In this document: one piece after another, positions 1-11,800 of the stretch
Layout: every line of letters begins with the position of its first letter
How positions within the stretch are numbered: the first letter of the stretch is position 1
From: Oxytricha trifallax
Lineage: Eukaryota; Ciliophora; Spirotrichea; Sporadotrichida; Oxytrichidae
DNA length: 64,000 nucleotides
Direction: 5' to 3'
NCBI GenBank assembly: GCA_000711775.1
Contig: ARYC01000788.1
Span: forward strand, 62,001 to 126,000
The notes under the pieces: model-generated
The model's database searches: none
What the model was told of the DNA's origin: nothing
Seen by the model: the letters and a program-made list of their open reading frames with translations, nothing else
Made by a program: the position numbers and the translations under genes

Positions 1-1490
1 ATTAAATATGCATTTTATTTATCGATTCAATTTTCCTATTTTATCAAAAATTTCAGTACCATAACTTACAGTATTTTTCATATTTTATTTTAGTTTTACA
101 ATTTTCTCTCGATATTAATATATTTTCTAGTAATACGACTGAAGCTTAATACCAATATGGAAAAATAGATATATTTATTTTGAGAATATTTATTTACTCT
201 TAAAATAAACTTGGCTATAAAAAGTGGCAATGATTCCAGCGATCAAGAAGAATATAGTTGATAGTACAATTTTTGATTTTTTTGTTTGATGCTTTAATTT
301 CTTTGATATTTCTTAAAATTGATGCTTTTCCACTTCATTCATCTGACTTTCTTAATCTAAGTTGTTTTGAGCTAGTTGCGATAAATTGTGAGGGTTTTAT
401 ATAATAATAAAGGAGTATAAGCATAATTTTAATGCATTAATATTTGAAACTATTAAAAAAGGATTTATAAGGGTGGGTATGATGATTATTTTGACTGTCA
501 TTTTTATTCTCCTCCTCGATATCACTATCTGAATCGTTATTGATCTAAACATTTTTCTTATTAAATCTATTGATCACAAAAAAGTAAATCATCTGGATTT
601 AACTTCCAAGTTAGACTCTCCTCATTTTAATTGAGCATTATAAAATTTTCTGTAATTAAAAAGAGCAACCTACCATAAATTAGACTTCTAGGTGAGAGGC
701 TACAGTATAAAAATTTATTAAATTTTAAAAATAATTTTTTGCAATTTGGAAAAAAGGAACTGTAATATTCAATTCACGCAATCTAGCTTCTGCAAAAATA
801 AAAAATAGAATAAATTTTCAACATCATGAAGATTATATGATTTTTAACTACTTTATGCTTAAAATTTAACTTCTTAAGAAATGTTTGTACAATTAATTTA
901 TTTTAGCTAATCTGTGTGTATAAAACACTTATCTTTATAGGAGGTAGTTGAAAGGTTTTCGAGGCGACATGGTTTTCTTGTATCTATTTTCCTTTATAAA
1001 TAATACTTTAACTTACTTTGAAATATGTCACAATTTATATTGATGATTTGATTTAGTATTTTATTAATGACATGTTAAACTAATCTGAGTTTAATCTTTT
1101 ACCACACTAGCATAAATCTATTGGTGTGTTGCTATTTATTCTCTTAAAATCTTTTCAAAGTATTGGAATTCTCATTTTTCTTTGCTTGCCTTTCATTCTA
1201 ATCAATTTAGGAGATTTAATAATATTATTATTATTATTATTATAATGAATTTTATTATGATAAAAAGTTAGGTCCTTATAATTTTCTTCTTCAAGTATAA
1301 CTCCCCTTATCCCTTCCTCTCTTCAAAAAAGTTAAGTGTGTGGTCTACTGCAGTTTCATTTAAAAGATTGTTATTTGTGGTATGTACTTATTAATTAGTG
1401 GTGAAATTAGCTTAATCAGAAATTGGGTTTTATCCTTATATACGTTTTTATCTTTAAGTTTTTATTTGAACTTCATTGAGCTCTTCAAAA
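1..1490 (-). CDS. Partial membrane-protein gene in several germline segments, possibly a second TmcB-like protein
   Basis: Read on the minus strand with TAA/TAG as Gln, this stretch gives several coding blocks. From high to low coordinate they are: a Gln/Asn-rich block (~1490-1230, including FFEERKGQGELYLKKK); a block at ~1010-780 (including ENHVASKTFQLPPIKI); a block around 700-480 with the acidic run NNDSDSDIEEENKND; and a block at ~400-1 with one clear membrane segment, KIVLSTIFFLIAGIIATFY, followed by a charged region that runs off the window. Frames change between blocks, as expected if IESs separate them (one is likely near 400-475). A GT...AG intron is plausible at 650-673. The order of an acidic linker then a membrane helix resembles the C-terminal half of the TmcB-like gene next door, so a paralogue is possible, but the family call is inference. 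The 3' end lies outside the window. Confidence 0.45.
650..673 (-). other. Putative 24-nt spliceosomal intron
   Basis: On the minus strand the stretch begins GTAGGT and ends TTACAG. It lies between two coding-looking blocks (…RSLIYE / NFIML…) that join in one frame when it is removed. Such tiny introns are normal in ciliates. There is no RNA evidence. Confidence 0.35.
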
Positions 1491-2925
1491 AATAATTAAT
1501 GACTATAATTGTTTAAGAAAATATAAACTTATTAATTAATGATAAATGAATGCATAATTTTTTAAAGCTAAAATTTAAAGAAAGTGATATAATAGAAGTA
1601 TTTACAACACATACATTAAAATTAATTAGTGCATTTTTAGCTAATTTATATTTATTATGACTGCTTTTTATATATTTATTTAAGGTCTATAAAACGATTT
1701 TAATATAAATTAATAAGCTCTTAATCTTTGATCTTATCAACATCACCAATTTAAATGTTATTTGTTGAATTTATTCCCAGAAGCTCTTATGTGGTATTTC
1801 CTGTTTTAAAATATGGATTAGAAAGGTTGCTGCTAAGAGTCATTCTTAAAGGGCGTTTACTAGTCAAAACACTTGATTCTCAATTAAATTGATTTAATAA
1901 TGGGTTTAATAAAATACAATCAGTTCTTTCACGCTCGATAATTAATGTTATATATTCTATATTAAATTAAAAAATTACGCTTAATATTTAAAAAACCTTT
2001 AAGATAAAATTTCCTAAAATTTCTTAATATGAAGCTCTGGATTAGTATATAAGATAAATCTTATAATCGCATCATTCTTTTTTGCTTAATTAATGATTTT
2101 TAAAGTTAAAATTTTTTAGTATTTATAATTTAAAAAAATAAGCATGCATGCATAGTTTCTAGTATATATAATTATTAAAGCATCAGAAAAAATCATATTG
2201 TTAATTAGTTAAAGCGTAAAATAATAATATTCTAAGAATTAGTAAATAAATAATAATTTAAATGCTTCAGATTTAATTTCAACACTCTGCCTATATTGAA
2301 TTAAATGGCGAAGTATTAAAAACGATAATTGAGATTTATCGCAAGCAATTTATGTTAATATTTAAATATATAAAATTAATAATTCAAGTTGGTATACCTA
2401 AAAATCATAATAATCTAATAAATTCATTGTTTTTTTAATACAATTTCAGAACATAGATATCTGAAATTCTAAGTGATTCTTATAAATTTATCATTTTATA
2501 ATTTCAAAATATAATGCATAAAATTTCATTAAATAAATAAGTTCAATATTAATTTATTATATTAAACTTTAAAAGACCTATATTTGATAGTAATTTATGA
2601 AAAATATTAAATTATTCGTGCAAATTAAACTAATAAATATTGTATGAGATTTCTTTTAATTTTAATTTAACAGTAGGAAATGAGATAGGATAATTACTTT
2701 AAAAAATTTACTAACTAATTTTTAAAACAATATATTCTTTCTATTAGTTAAAAGTATTATCGTGAATGGTTAATCATTAATAAATTTTTTAATATCAATT
2801 AATTTATGACTTAAAATTGAGATAATAATATTAAATTATATTTAATAAAATCTATATAAAAAAAACTTATGATAAATGTATATATTTAAACTTAAAAGAT
2901 ATAAAAATAATTTGGTTTTAAGTTT
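1491..2925. other. AT-rich noncoding germline sequence
   Basis: Very AT-rich sequence with no coding block, no inverted repeat of note and no RNA gene that I can see. It separates two minus-strand genes and is probably eliminated intergenic DNA. Confidence 0.5.
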
Positions 2926-2929
2926 ATCT

Positions 2930-5900
2930 TAAATCTTAACCTTAACCCTCTTTATCAAAGTTAACCTATTTTTCTTCGTTTGAGTCGCTATGATTATTAA
3001 GGTATTTTAAGAAGTCTTTATTCTTTTTGAAAAACTTTATAATATTTATGATAAAATAAAAATAAAAATATGATAAATATTTATAAAAGATAAACTCCGT
3101 TATTTGAATCTTATCTGTTAAATACAAAAACTCTATAGTAAACTTCTGAGCTGTTTCAATTTGAAAGAAATATGGCACCAAGAGAAAGGTAATTATAATA
3201 AAGTTATAATTTGAATATAGATTTTTATTTTAATATTTATATTCCAATAATGCAACAGCAACAAATCGTAAATATCAATATTAAGTTTATCAAGCTGTCT
3301 CCATGATTCTATACCAGGAATATTAAATAAATTTTAGAAATTTCATTATTTTTTATTATAAAATGTTTATGAATATGAAGCTATCGTCAATCGATAACAT
3401 TTATAAAAGAAGACTTTAAGAACCGTTAAATACACAAAAGTTGATGATAGATAAATAATTTTTATTAATATAATTTATTATAAGCTAGGCGAGTAATAAC
3501 TTCAAATTTATTATTTTTCATCCATTCATTTATAAAAGTAGACATAAGAGATGACGGTACTGAGCGGGTTAATTTTATTTTTGACCCATTCTTTGATCTC
3601 TTCAGCAGTGTTATAATTGAATATATTCTCATTTGATCTTTAGTCTGATATTTAAGTATTGCTAATATAGTCAGAATAATCCACAAATAGTGTCACTGAT
3701 TTGAAGAATGTAGAGTTCACGTATTATAAATTTCCATAAGGTGTTATTTTTTAGGCAATAAGGGGTTCTTAACTCACTTTATAGACGAAACTTGAATCCC
3801 AGAGCGATTGCTTTTAACTAAATTATACTAATGAGGAGTGCAAGTTGCTTATAAGGGTCTTCAAATCATTTCTGAAAAATGCATTTGAGATACATTAATT
3901 TTATATTTAAAAAAATTTTATGATAAAATTCATTAAAAAATTAAGCATCTAAGTCAATAGTATTCAAAGGAAAGTCAAAAGTCGATTAATTGAAATACTT
4001 AGGTTAAGCGTTACTATAAGTATAGAGATAAAGTAACGATAGCTTAGAACTTGAAAAGCTATTTCTCATTGTTTTTTCAACTTTAAGGGATTCTATATCT
4101 TAAGTAAATTGATTTTTAGATTGAATATTAACAGCAAGTAGGACGATACCTGTAACTAGAAGGATAATAAATGCGATAGACAATTTTAGTCTGTAATTTT
4201 TGAGCGACTAAGGAAGAGCTGAAAATTCAAAAGAGTTTTTAATGTCGCTTAGTTAAGCATCTTAACTGCTTACATTTGAAGAGCCAGAGCTTGTGGAGGA
4301 CATCGATTGCATTGTAAATTATTCACTTTCATAGATTGATTCTTCATCTACTAGTTTTGATCCTGAAATTGTTCTTCCATTTTAATCATCATTAAACATA
4401 AAGTAAAAGCTCTGAGTTATATTTGGAGATTCACTAGTGGCATCAAATTAATTAGCGAGGCGCATAATTACGAAAAGATATTACTTCAAGACGTTATCTC
4501 CTTTGAATTTTTACTCTGTATAAAGTACTCTTACTTTGAATAGATTATTGGATAGAATACTTGCTTGAGTGTTGGACAAGTTTTGAAGTTCAGTTATATC
4601 TAAGATCAAATCTAACTCTTAATTATTTTATGGGAGTTTATTCTTCGAACTTTTTATATTCAGCAAATTATAAATAAAATATTCTCAATTATTTTAGATA
4701 TCATCTGGTAAATCCTTGAAAAGTTAATTTATGAAAATGTCCTGATTGCTAAATTCTTAAGGAAGTTGTAAGAAATTAATACAGTTTAATGATATATGCT
4801 AGACTTTGTTATTAATATCAGTCATAATGCAAAATACTGATTAAGCAGGTATGCTCTACTCGAATATTTACATTTTCTTTACTTTTTAAATTAATCCTAT
4901 TAATTACAGTCCTTAGTCTGCAATGATTTTAGGAATAATAGAAATGACAATAGGTATGAGTGAACCATTTGGCTTTTTAAGCCAAGATTAATTTATAGTA
5001 AATTTTTAGACATCTGTGTTAACTAGTTTTTTAATATATTTCTTGACAAGTCTTTCATGATGATTGTTAAATTAGAAAGTTAATTATAATATAGGACAAC
5101 TATTACATTACTGAGTCAAATGAATATTAGCAAATTCTAACACTAGGCAATCTTTTAGTAGGGATGTGGTTTAGTTTCTTGATTCCTGAATAAACCGTAT
5201 ATTAAGGTTTTTTTTTTAAATAGATTAGATAATTTATCATAGGTTTGGCTACTCAAGAGATAAAGCCTGAAGAGGTTAATAATTAGTATTTAAAATAATG
5301 ATTAAAAATGGTAAAATTATCTTTAGCAACCCAGACAGGGTAATGAAATTACTTTATGAAAAGGAAAAAGGATAATTTTTAAGAAATAGTAGAATAAGGA
5401 GAAAGATTTTCTCTAATTCTCTGATTATATTTAACTTCAAAAGATCTGTCTCAAATAAGCCTAAATTATGCTAACTTAATATAAATCTTTCTATAAAAAA
5501 TGATATATTATTTCTATCCTTAACAACTAATATTTCATGCTGAATGTCTATAATTTTAGGTAAAACCACAGTGATTTTATTCTTTAATAAGAATTCTTCA
5601 GTATATCCAGAAAACCTTGAAAATGACTAGCTTATATTAATAATTTTCTAGAAATTATTTGGATTACCGCTTATAACAACAAGGTGTACTTTTTAATCAG
5701 TTGTGCAATCATTTAGCTCGTTAGCTATTTTTAGATCAACTCTCTTCTTATTTGTACATGTTTTTACTCTCTCATAATTTTGGATGGATTCTTATTCAAA
5801 ATTTAGAATATCAAAATGCAACTTCCAAGCCATTGTTTCTACTTGTAAGCTTTCCCCACCTTGCATATTGATAGCTTCATAAATATTCTTAAATTTTTGA

Positions 5901-7593
5901 TATTTGTCTAATATCTTCTATCCAAGTTCTTAAGCTTTATAATTGTCGATTTCTTTCCTAGTTATTTAAGTCCAGAATTCATTTACTTCAATTGAAAGTT
6001 AGGTAAGAATTTCAAGATAGCTTTTCAAATATATTTCCTAAGAAATAATTTATCTGTATTTCATTAATTCTTCTTCACTATTTTACTATTTACCATTCAT
6101 TTACTCATCTGCAATCTTTCTAATTATATACTGCTAAAAGCATGATTGTAAAGAGCAAGTTCTACAATCATGATACTTCTGAAGATTGTAGATGCCTTAG
6201 AAAGGATTGCCTCTGCTATATATTTGCTGGAATATAAGATAGATCCCAAGCAGGTTGTTTTACTTTAGATATGACTACTCCTCCTTTTTGCTTTGTTACA
6301 TGAACTTGAAGAGAGTCATTTCGAGAAATGCCACCTTAAGCTTTAGAAAATTATCTAGAGTTCCATATTCTTAGGGAGGAAGCCTTAAAATTTTTAGGGC
6401 TTTATTTTTATTACAGGGGCATTAGTTATCTGTGCATATCTTTCTATGATAGCTGATGTAAACTTTTAGTAAAGTCATGTGAGAAATTATTAGAGCCTGA
6501 CTTTATTTACTATCCAACTTCAATATCATCTCAGTAGAATAAAGCCAACTTAAGGCGCCTTCTTTTGTATTTAACTTAAAACCCATATTTATTTACTTTT
6601 TTATCTATCCTTATACATAGTAATACCTAAGCTAATTTAATAAGAAGGTTAATACTATCAAGAATACTATTAACTACTACCTATTTATCTTTTCTCTGCT
6701 AAAACATACACAAATTGTCATACTTGATGCCAAAAGGCTTTGCTAAATGAAGCCATGCAATATATTAACTTTGTTATTGTAAAAAGGCGGCATTTTAAAC
6801 ATACTGAGAGCATTGCAACCTGACCCGATGCCAAAAATCCAAGCTGAAATCGTTTAAGATTCAGTAAAGCCTAGAGCAAAAGTAAATAAGTAGATATTTA
6901 AAAGTTCAAGAACAATCATTTTGTTGTCTATTCTTGCTGTGGCGATTTACTTGATTGGAAAGTTTGATATCAAGAAAATGCATTTAATGATTGATATAAT
7001 GAAATCAAGAGCGAGCTGCAATACAGAGGCGAAGAAAAGTAGAGGATGGAAGTCCAATTATCCTATGATGCTCTTTATTATAATCTTGAAGCTAATAACT
7101 TTCAATGGGAATCCAAAAATATAGAGGTTTATTAGAAATAGAGACATCACAATTCTAATCAAATGTTTGTTCACGCGAAAATCTTCTCCATTCATTTTAT
7201 TTATCAAAAGGCTTTTATCTTTCTTGATATTCATAAACTTTCTATTTTCAATCCATCATTGCATTAAGAATATCGTGTACATAACAAGCGGAATAAATGA
7301 AAGCAACACTCCAATAATCATAACAATCAAAACTGCAGTTTGATTTTAGATTCTTATAAATTGATCTAATAGCGAAAGATCTCCTTGGTCGTGAGTAAAA
7401 ATATCAAGTGGTATTATTAAACTCGTATATGGATATTATAATATACTCAAAATTTATCAAATATTAATGGTATAAATAGCACTTCAATAGCTTGAATGCT
7501 GAGTATCATTAGATAAAAGCTTTACTAGATGTTTTTCTTGTACATCATCTCAAAATTAACTTCAATAAATGCTTTTGAAAAGGGAGTCCTCAT
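2930..7593 (-). CDS. TmcB-like multi-pass membrane protein with PAS-like domain, germline form with IESs
   Basis: The minus-strand ORF starts at ATG 7593 (MRTPFSKAFIEV). The N-terminal third has many membrane helices (e.g. NQTAVLIVMIIGVLLSFIP and the run around 6990-6900). Next come a cysteine/histidine knuckle (HRKICTDNQCPCNK, ~6440), an alpha-helical linker, a PAS-like domain (VVISGNPNNFQKIINIS … GYTEEFLL, ~5700-5570), an acidic Ser-rich linker (~4370-4260) and a further membrane helix (LKLSIAFIILLVTGIVLLAV, ~4190-4130). This order matches ciliate TmcB-like proteins, whose function is poorly known. Frame breaks near 5060-5400 and 3870-3780 suggest further IESs. Downstream blocks with the same orientation (KEWVKNKINPLSTVISY ~3640-3550; VPYFFQIETAQKFTIEFLYL ~3180-3115) are probably the C-terminal tail, which ends in a charged stretch near 2930. 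An in-frame TGA lies at 7256-7258. The 3' end is uncertain. Confidence 0.7.
7402..7454. other. IES with TATCAA pointer inside the TmcB-like gene
   Basis: TATCAA occurs at 7402-7407 and again at 7455-7460. Deleting 53 bp (one pointer plus the spacer) joins …LFIPLIFD to IFTHDQGDL… in one open frame. Leaving it in introduces a TGA and a frameshift. Its size, AT richness and pointer fit a spirotrich internal eliminated sequence. Confidence 0.75.
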
Positions 7594-7719
7594 TTTGAAA
7601 AGAAAATTCAAATTAAATTACAAATATATATATACACCATCTAATGGTGTTATAGTGCTTTTATGTAATTTTAAGATTAATTTCATGATTAACAAATTTA
7701 TATATTAAAACAGGCAAAA

Positions 7720-8668
7720 ATGGCAAATTCCCTAGCAACACTGGTAATTAACAGTTATGAAGATCTGAGTGGTTAATGGTACACTATGACTACAAGACCA
7801 CTCTTTAGCTTCATGAGTTCAGAAAATTTAACGAACATGAGACTTATTAATGCAATGATATTCACTATTTGGGAATTATTTGATATTCAGAACAATTTGT
7901 ACTCCCATGAGAATTAGTATTGGTACTTGCAAAATACTGGATTTTTCAACGGATTTGGAGGCACATTATTTTTGGCATTAAGCTCTTACTAGAATGAAAG
8001 CAGTACTATCATTTTAAGATTCTTAACAGAATGGTAAACTGAAATATTTTTAATGCCTCCCTATTTCAAAAGTGTATAATTCAGAATATTATATTTGTAT
8101 TTTGAATTTTTTACTAAGCCGCATTTTGCATGCAGACAATGAGCTTCTTTTACATAATCTACAATAAATTTACCAAAGATCCAATTTAGTATGCAAGATA
8201 AAAATTAACAGCTCTTACAAACCCGGAGACCTACAGATAGATCGTTACTAATCCTAGAGTTTTATTAGATAGAATAAATGTAATTTAAAGTTGAAAACTA
8301 TATTTTTAAAAGAAAAAAATAAATTTTGAATCTCATGCTTAAAATTATTGAAACAGTATATTTATCATAAACTAAATGTAATCGAGTTCTTCCAAATTCA
8401 AACATTTATTATGTTATTAATGGAATTCGCATTTGACTCTGTATACTGGACTCCTTCATGGATCAACATCTCAATTACTTTCCTTTAAACAATTGTAGCT
8501 CTCTCGTTTATGCTTGGGTGGCCGAATCCAGATAAAAGTGAGTGGGATGTGTAAATCGATTTTTTAAAGAGTTTTGGAATTTACTTTTTTGGGGCAACAG
8601 GAATCAATTTTGGAATGAGTTATGCATCAAAGTATTACAAAGATTATATAATTAAAGCATTAGTCTGA
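7720..8668 (+). CDS. Small multi-pass membrane protein, family not recognised
   Basis: The ORF opens MANSLATLVINSYEDLSG and reads with TAA/TAG as Gln to TGA at 8666-8668. The N-terminal half is aromatic-rich (WELFDIQNN, YWYLQNTGFFNGFGGTLFLA). The C-terminal half has two hydrophobic segments (FFQIQTFIMLLMEFAFDSVY; ISITFLQTIVALSFMLGW) and a final Gly-rich helix (FGIYFFGATGINFGM). The layout recalls small polytopic phosphatases or lipid enzymes, but I see no diagnostic catalytic motif, so no function is assigned. An IES at 8276-8373 interrupts it. One further one-base frame change near 8100-8130 (frame ending …ACRQ-TGA versus the frame reading …MQTMSFFYIIYN) means another small IES, an assembly error or decay. 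It lies 126 bp from the ATG of the minus-strand TmcB-like gene, so the two genes are divergent. Confidence 0.6.
8276..8373. other. IES with 9-bp pointer AAATGTAAT
   Basis: AAATGTAAT is repeated at 8276-8284 and 8374-8382. Removal of 98 bp joins …LLDRINVI to EFFQIQTF… in frame. With the insertion present, the first frame runs into a TGA soon after the pointer. The interior is extremely AT-rich. This is a textbook MDS-IES-MDS junction. Confidence 0.8.
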
Positions 8669-8872
8669 AAGAAAGAGAACTCATTGAGTAGCATCATTAA
8701 TGTGAAGTAGAAATATTAACATTAAAGTTTAATTTCACTTAATATAACTTTTCTTTAATTTAACATATATTGATTTTGTTAAATGCAAAAATGTAAAGAA
8801 ATTAAGTTGATTAATTTACATGCTAAGATTATTTGATGATTTTTTAAATACTAATTGCAAGTTCTCTCAAAC

Positions 8873-11800
8873 TCACTTGAAGTTTTAAAACTGCTTTTGA
8901 TTGCAATTAAAAATTAAAAGGAGCACAGTTGAGAAAACTGTTAGTGTTCCAAAGAACATAAACACTCCTAGCCAATCCCAAGCTGGTAAAATTACATTTG
9001 TTGCAAGAATACCAATGTTAGCTGCTAGAGCCATTCCAATGAACAAAAATGAGTATACCTTAGACCCCAACCTATAATATTTGATAAAAATAAAAGTAAT
9101 TACGTGGGTCCATAAATTTATGAGGATAAAGCTGGGAAAATTACAAAATGAGCACCTTCACATAAGAAAACCATAATAATCCAGAAAATGTATACAATCT
9201 TATTATTTGGAATGAAATTCATAGTAAAACAAACAAAAAGCTGAATCAATATTACTAAAATAGAATTGAATTGGGAAAATTAGATAAATAAATAGAAATC
9301 TTTTTAATTAATAATTATAACTGCCACTAATTTGACATGCTTATAGATCAAATTTGGTCATAAGTACTTACCGTTATGTTTTAAATTTTATACTGTATCT
9401 ATCCATATCGAATACGGAGATTTATTTTTTCCTAAATGTCATTTGACCGGTTTGACCAGTTTGACCGATTTTACTGGAGGTTTTTGTAGTCAAATTCATC
9501 GGATTTAGAAATAAATGTGATTGATTGATTTATTAATTAATTTAATATTAAAATAAATATAATAATTAGTGATTTGACCGATTTGACCAATTTTACCGAT
9601 TTAACTTAGTTTTTTTGTGGTCAAATTCTGAAAAGTGTAATATGTAATATATATTAAAACCGATTAAAATTAAAAACATCAGGAGTGGAAATGGCACAGT
9701 GATCTCTTACTTCCCGCGCGCAGCTCTATAACAAATCCTGATTAGATGCAATTGAAGTCACCTGTGATTTTCTTTGAGTATACGTATTGACCATACTCGT
9801 ATTCTTGCTTAACAATTACAATGTCATTCGTGATTGAAGAAGAAACCTTATCTACAACAAGTAATGAGTAAACGTATAATTGATCATCAGTGATAGAGCA
9901 TTGGGTGTAAACCATATCAGCTTCGTAGTTGTAGTTAGCTCCCATAATGAATGAAGCAGTGTAAGCCCAATAGATAATTCAATCTAAGTTAGACATTAGA
10001 TTAAGAACAGTGTCGTACTCTGTGGTAAAGAATGAATTTGGCTAGGCACCTGAACTAGTTGAACCGCAAATAACAGTGTTACCGTTAGCTTGATCAACAT
10101 CAGTTCCATATAGATTCATTATCCAAATCACTAATAATCTTGTTGGAGACTAGCGGCTAAATAGAGCTGCGCGCGGGAAGTAAGAGATCACTGTGCCATT
10201 TCCACTCCTGATGTTTTTAATTTTAATCGGTTTTAATATATATTACATATTACACTTTTCAGAATTTGACCACAAAAAAACTAAGTTAAATCGGTAAAAT
10301 CGGTCAAATCAGTCAAATCACTAATTATTATATTTATTTTAATATTAAATTAATTAATAAATAAATCTATCACAATTATTTCTAAATCCGATGAATTTGA
10401 CCACAAAAAACTCAGTTAAATCGGTCAAACTGGTCAAACCGGTCAAATGACATTTAGGAAAAAATAAATCTCCGTATTCGATATGGATAGATACAGTATA
10501 AAATTTAAAACATAACGGTAAGTACTTATGACCAAATTTTATCTATAAGCATGTCAAATTAGTGGCAGTTATAATTATTAATTAAAAAGATTTCTATTTA
10601 TTTATCTAATTTTCCCAATTCAATTCTATTTTAGTAATAGCATCATACCATAGACTTTGAAAAATCCAAGTTTATCTTGTAATATTCCCCAAGCAAATTT
10701 TGCTACAAATGATACAAAGAAGGCAAGTCCATTCACGAATGTCAGAAAGGCATCATCATATGATTTCTATGATCCATAATTCTTCATAGCTGGTTTCATA
10801 AAATAGCTGAAACTCATTGAGAACATTAGCATTATAAAAATATGCCAGAAAGTAATATGACTCATTATCTCCTTTAAAGTCATACCTCTTAGAGAATTCC
10901 TAGTAACTGCATTAGAAACTTTCTTAATTTTTGAATTTAAAATTTCACTGAACATTTTAGGGTTAGTTTCTGAAAGTCTTTAGTGAAGTAAGGGTTCTTC
11001 ATTTTCAAAGTCAGGTTTTGGTGGCTTTATTTGCTCTTAATCAGTTATGTTTTCGTCATGCTTCATGACTGCATAAGCTGTAAATCTTGGACTCAAATGT
11101 TCCTAGTCCTGAAAGTCAAGCTATTAATCTACTTCACGTTTTGGAGTAATAGCTCCAACACTTCGACCTGGTGTTAAAAATGGAGTTACAGTCGCATCTG
11201 TATAATAGTCTCCACCAATATACATGATTTACTTTGATTTCTTTGAGTCGTCGGGTTTCTTAGTTATTAATAATGTGGAGAGAATTGCCATGCAAAAGAA
11301 TATATATGATAATGTTCGAAGCATGCCTGGTGTGTTCATAGCAACATCTGAATCAGGTCCGAATAACTTTTCGTATGATATTCCGTTTTTTATTTTTATC
11401 GTTGTAGGGTCGTTATTTGGATTAGCTAAGGCAGTTGAAGTAAAACTCCAGCAAATAGCTCCTATACTATAGCTGCACAGAATTATCCCTGATACCATAC
11501 CTTTCTTGTTCGGATATAAATTTTAACTTATCTAATTAAATTGTTAAGTGAAATATTTACTTATTTTGCATTTATCAATTTTAGAGTCAAATATTAATTT
11601 ATAAAACAACCAGGCATTTCTAATAGGCAGCATATAAATGAGTCCAAAACCGAATCCCATTACTAGGACATAAACGAAAGCAAAAAGTGGAAAACTATGT
11701 ATAAAAGAACATGCAAAAACAGGAAATGCAAAACAAAAGCCTCCCAGTCCCATCTATAATTTTGGGTGAATTTTATTCGACAGGTATGAGCCAAGTTGCA

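Noticed and set aside
6560..6620. Apparent frameshift in the TmcB-like gene at YGF/MGFKLN
   Set aside because: A second frame looked coding upstream, but the MGFKLN frame itself continues unbroken upstream through clear membrane helices, so no shift is needed.
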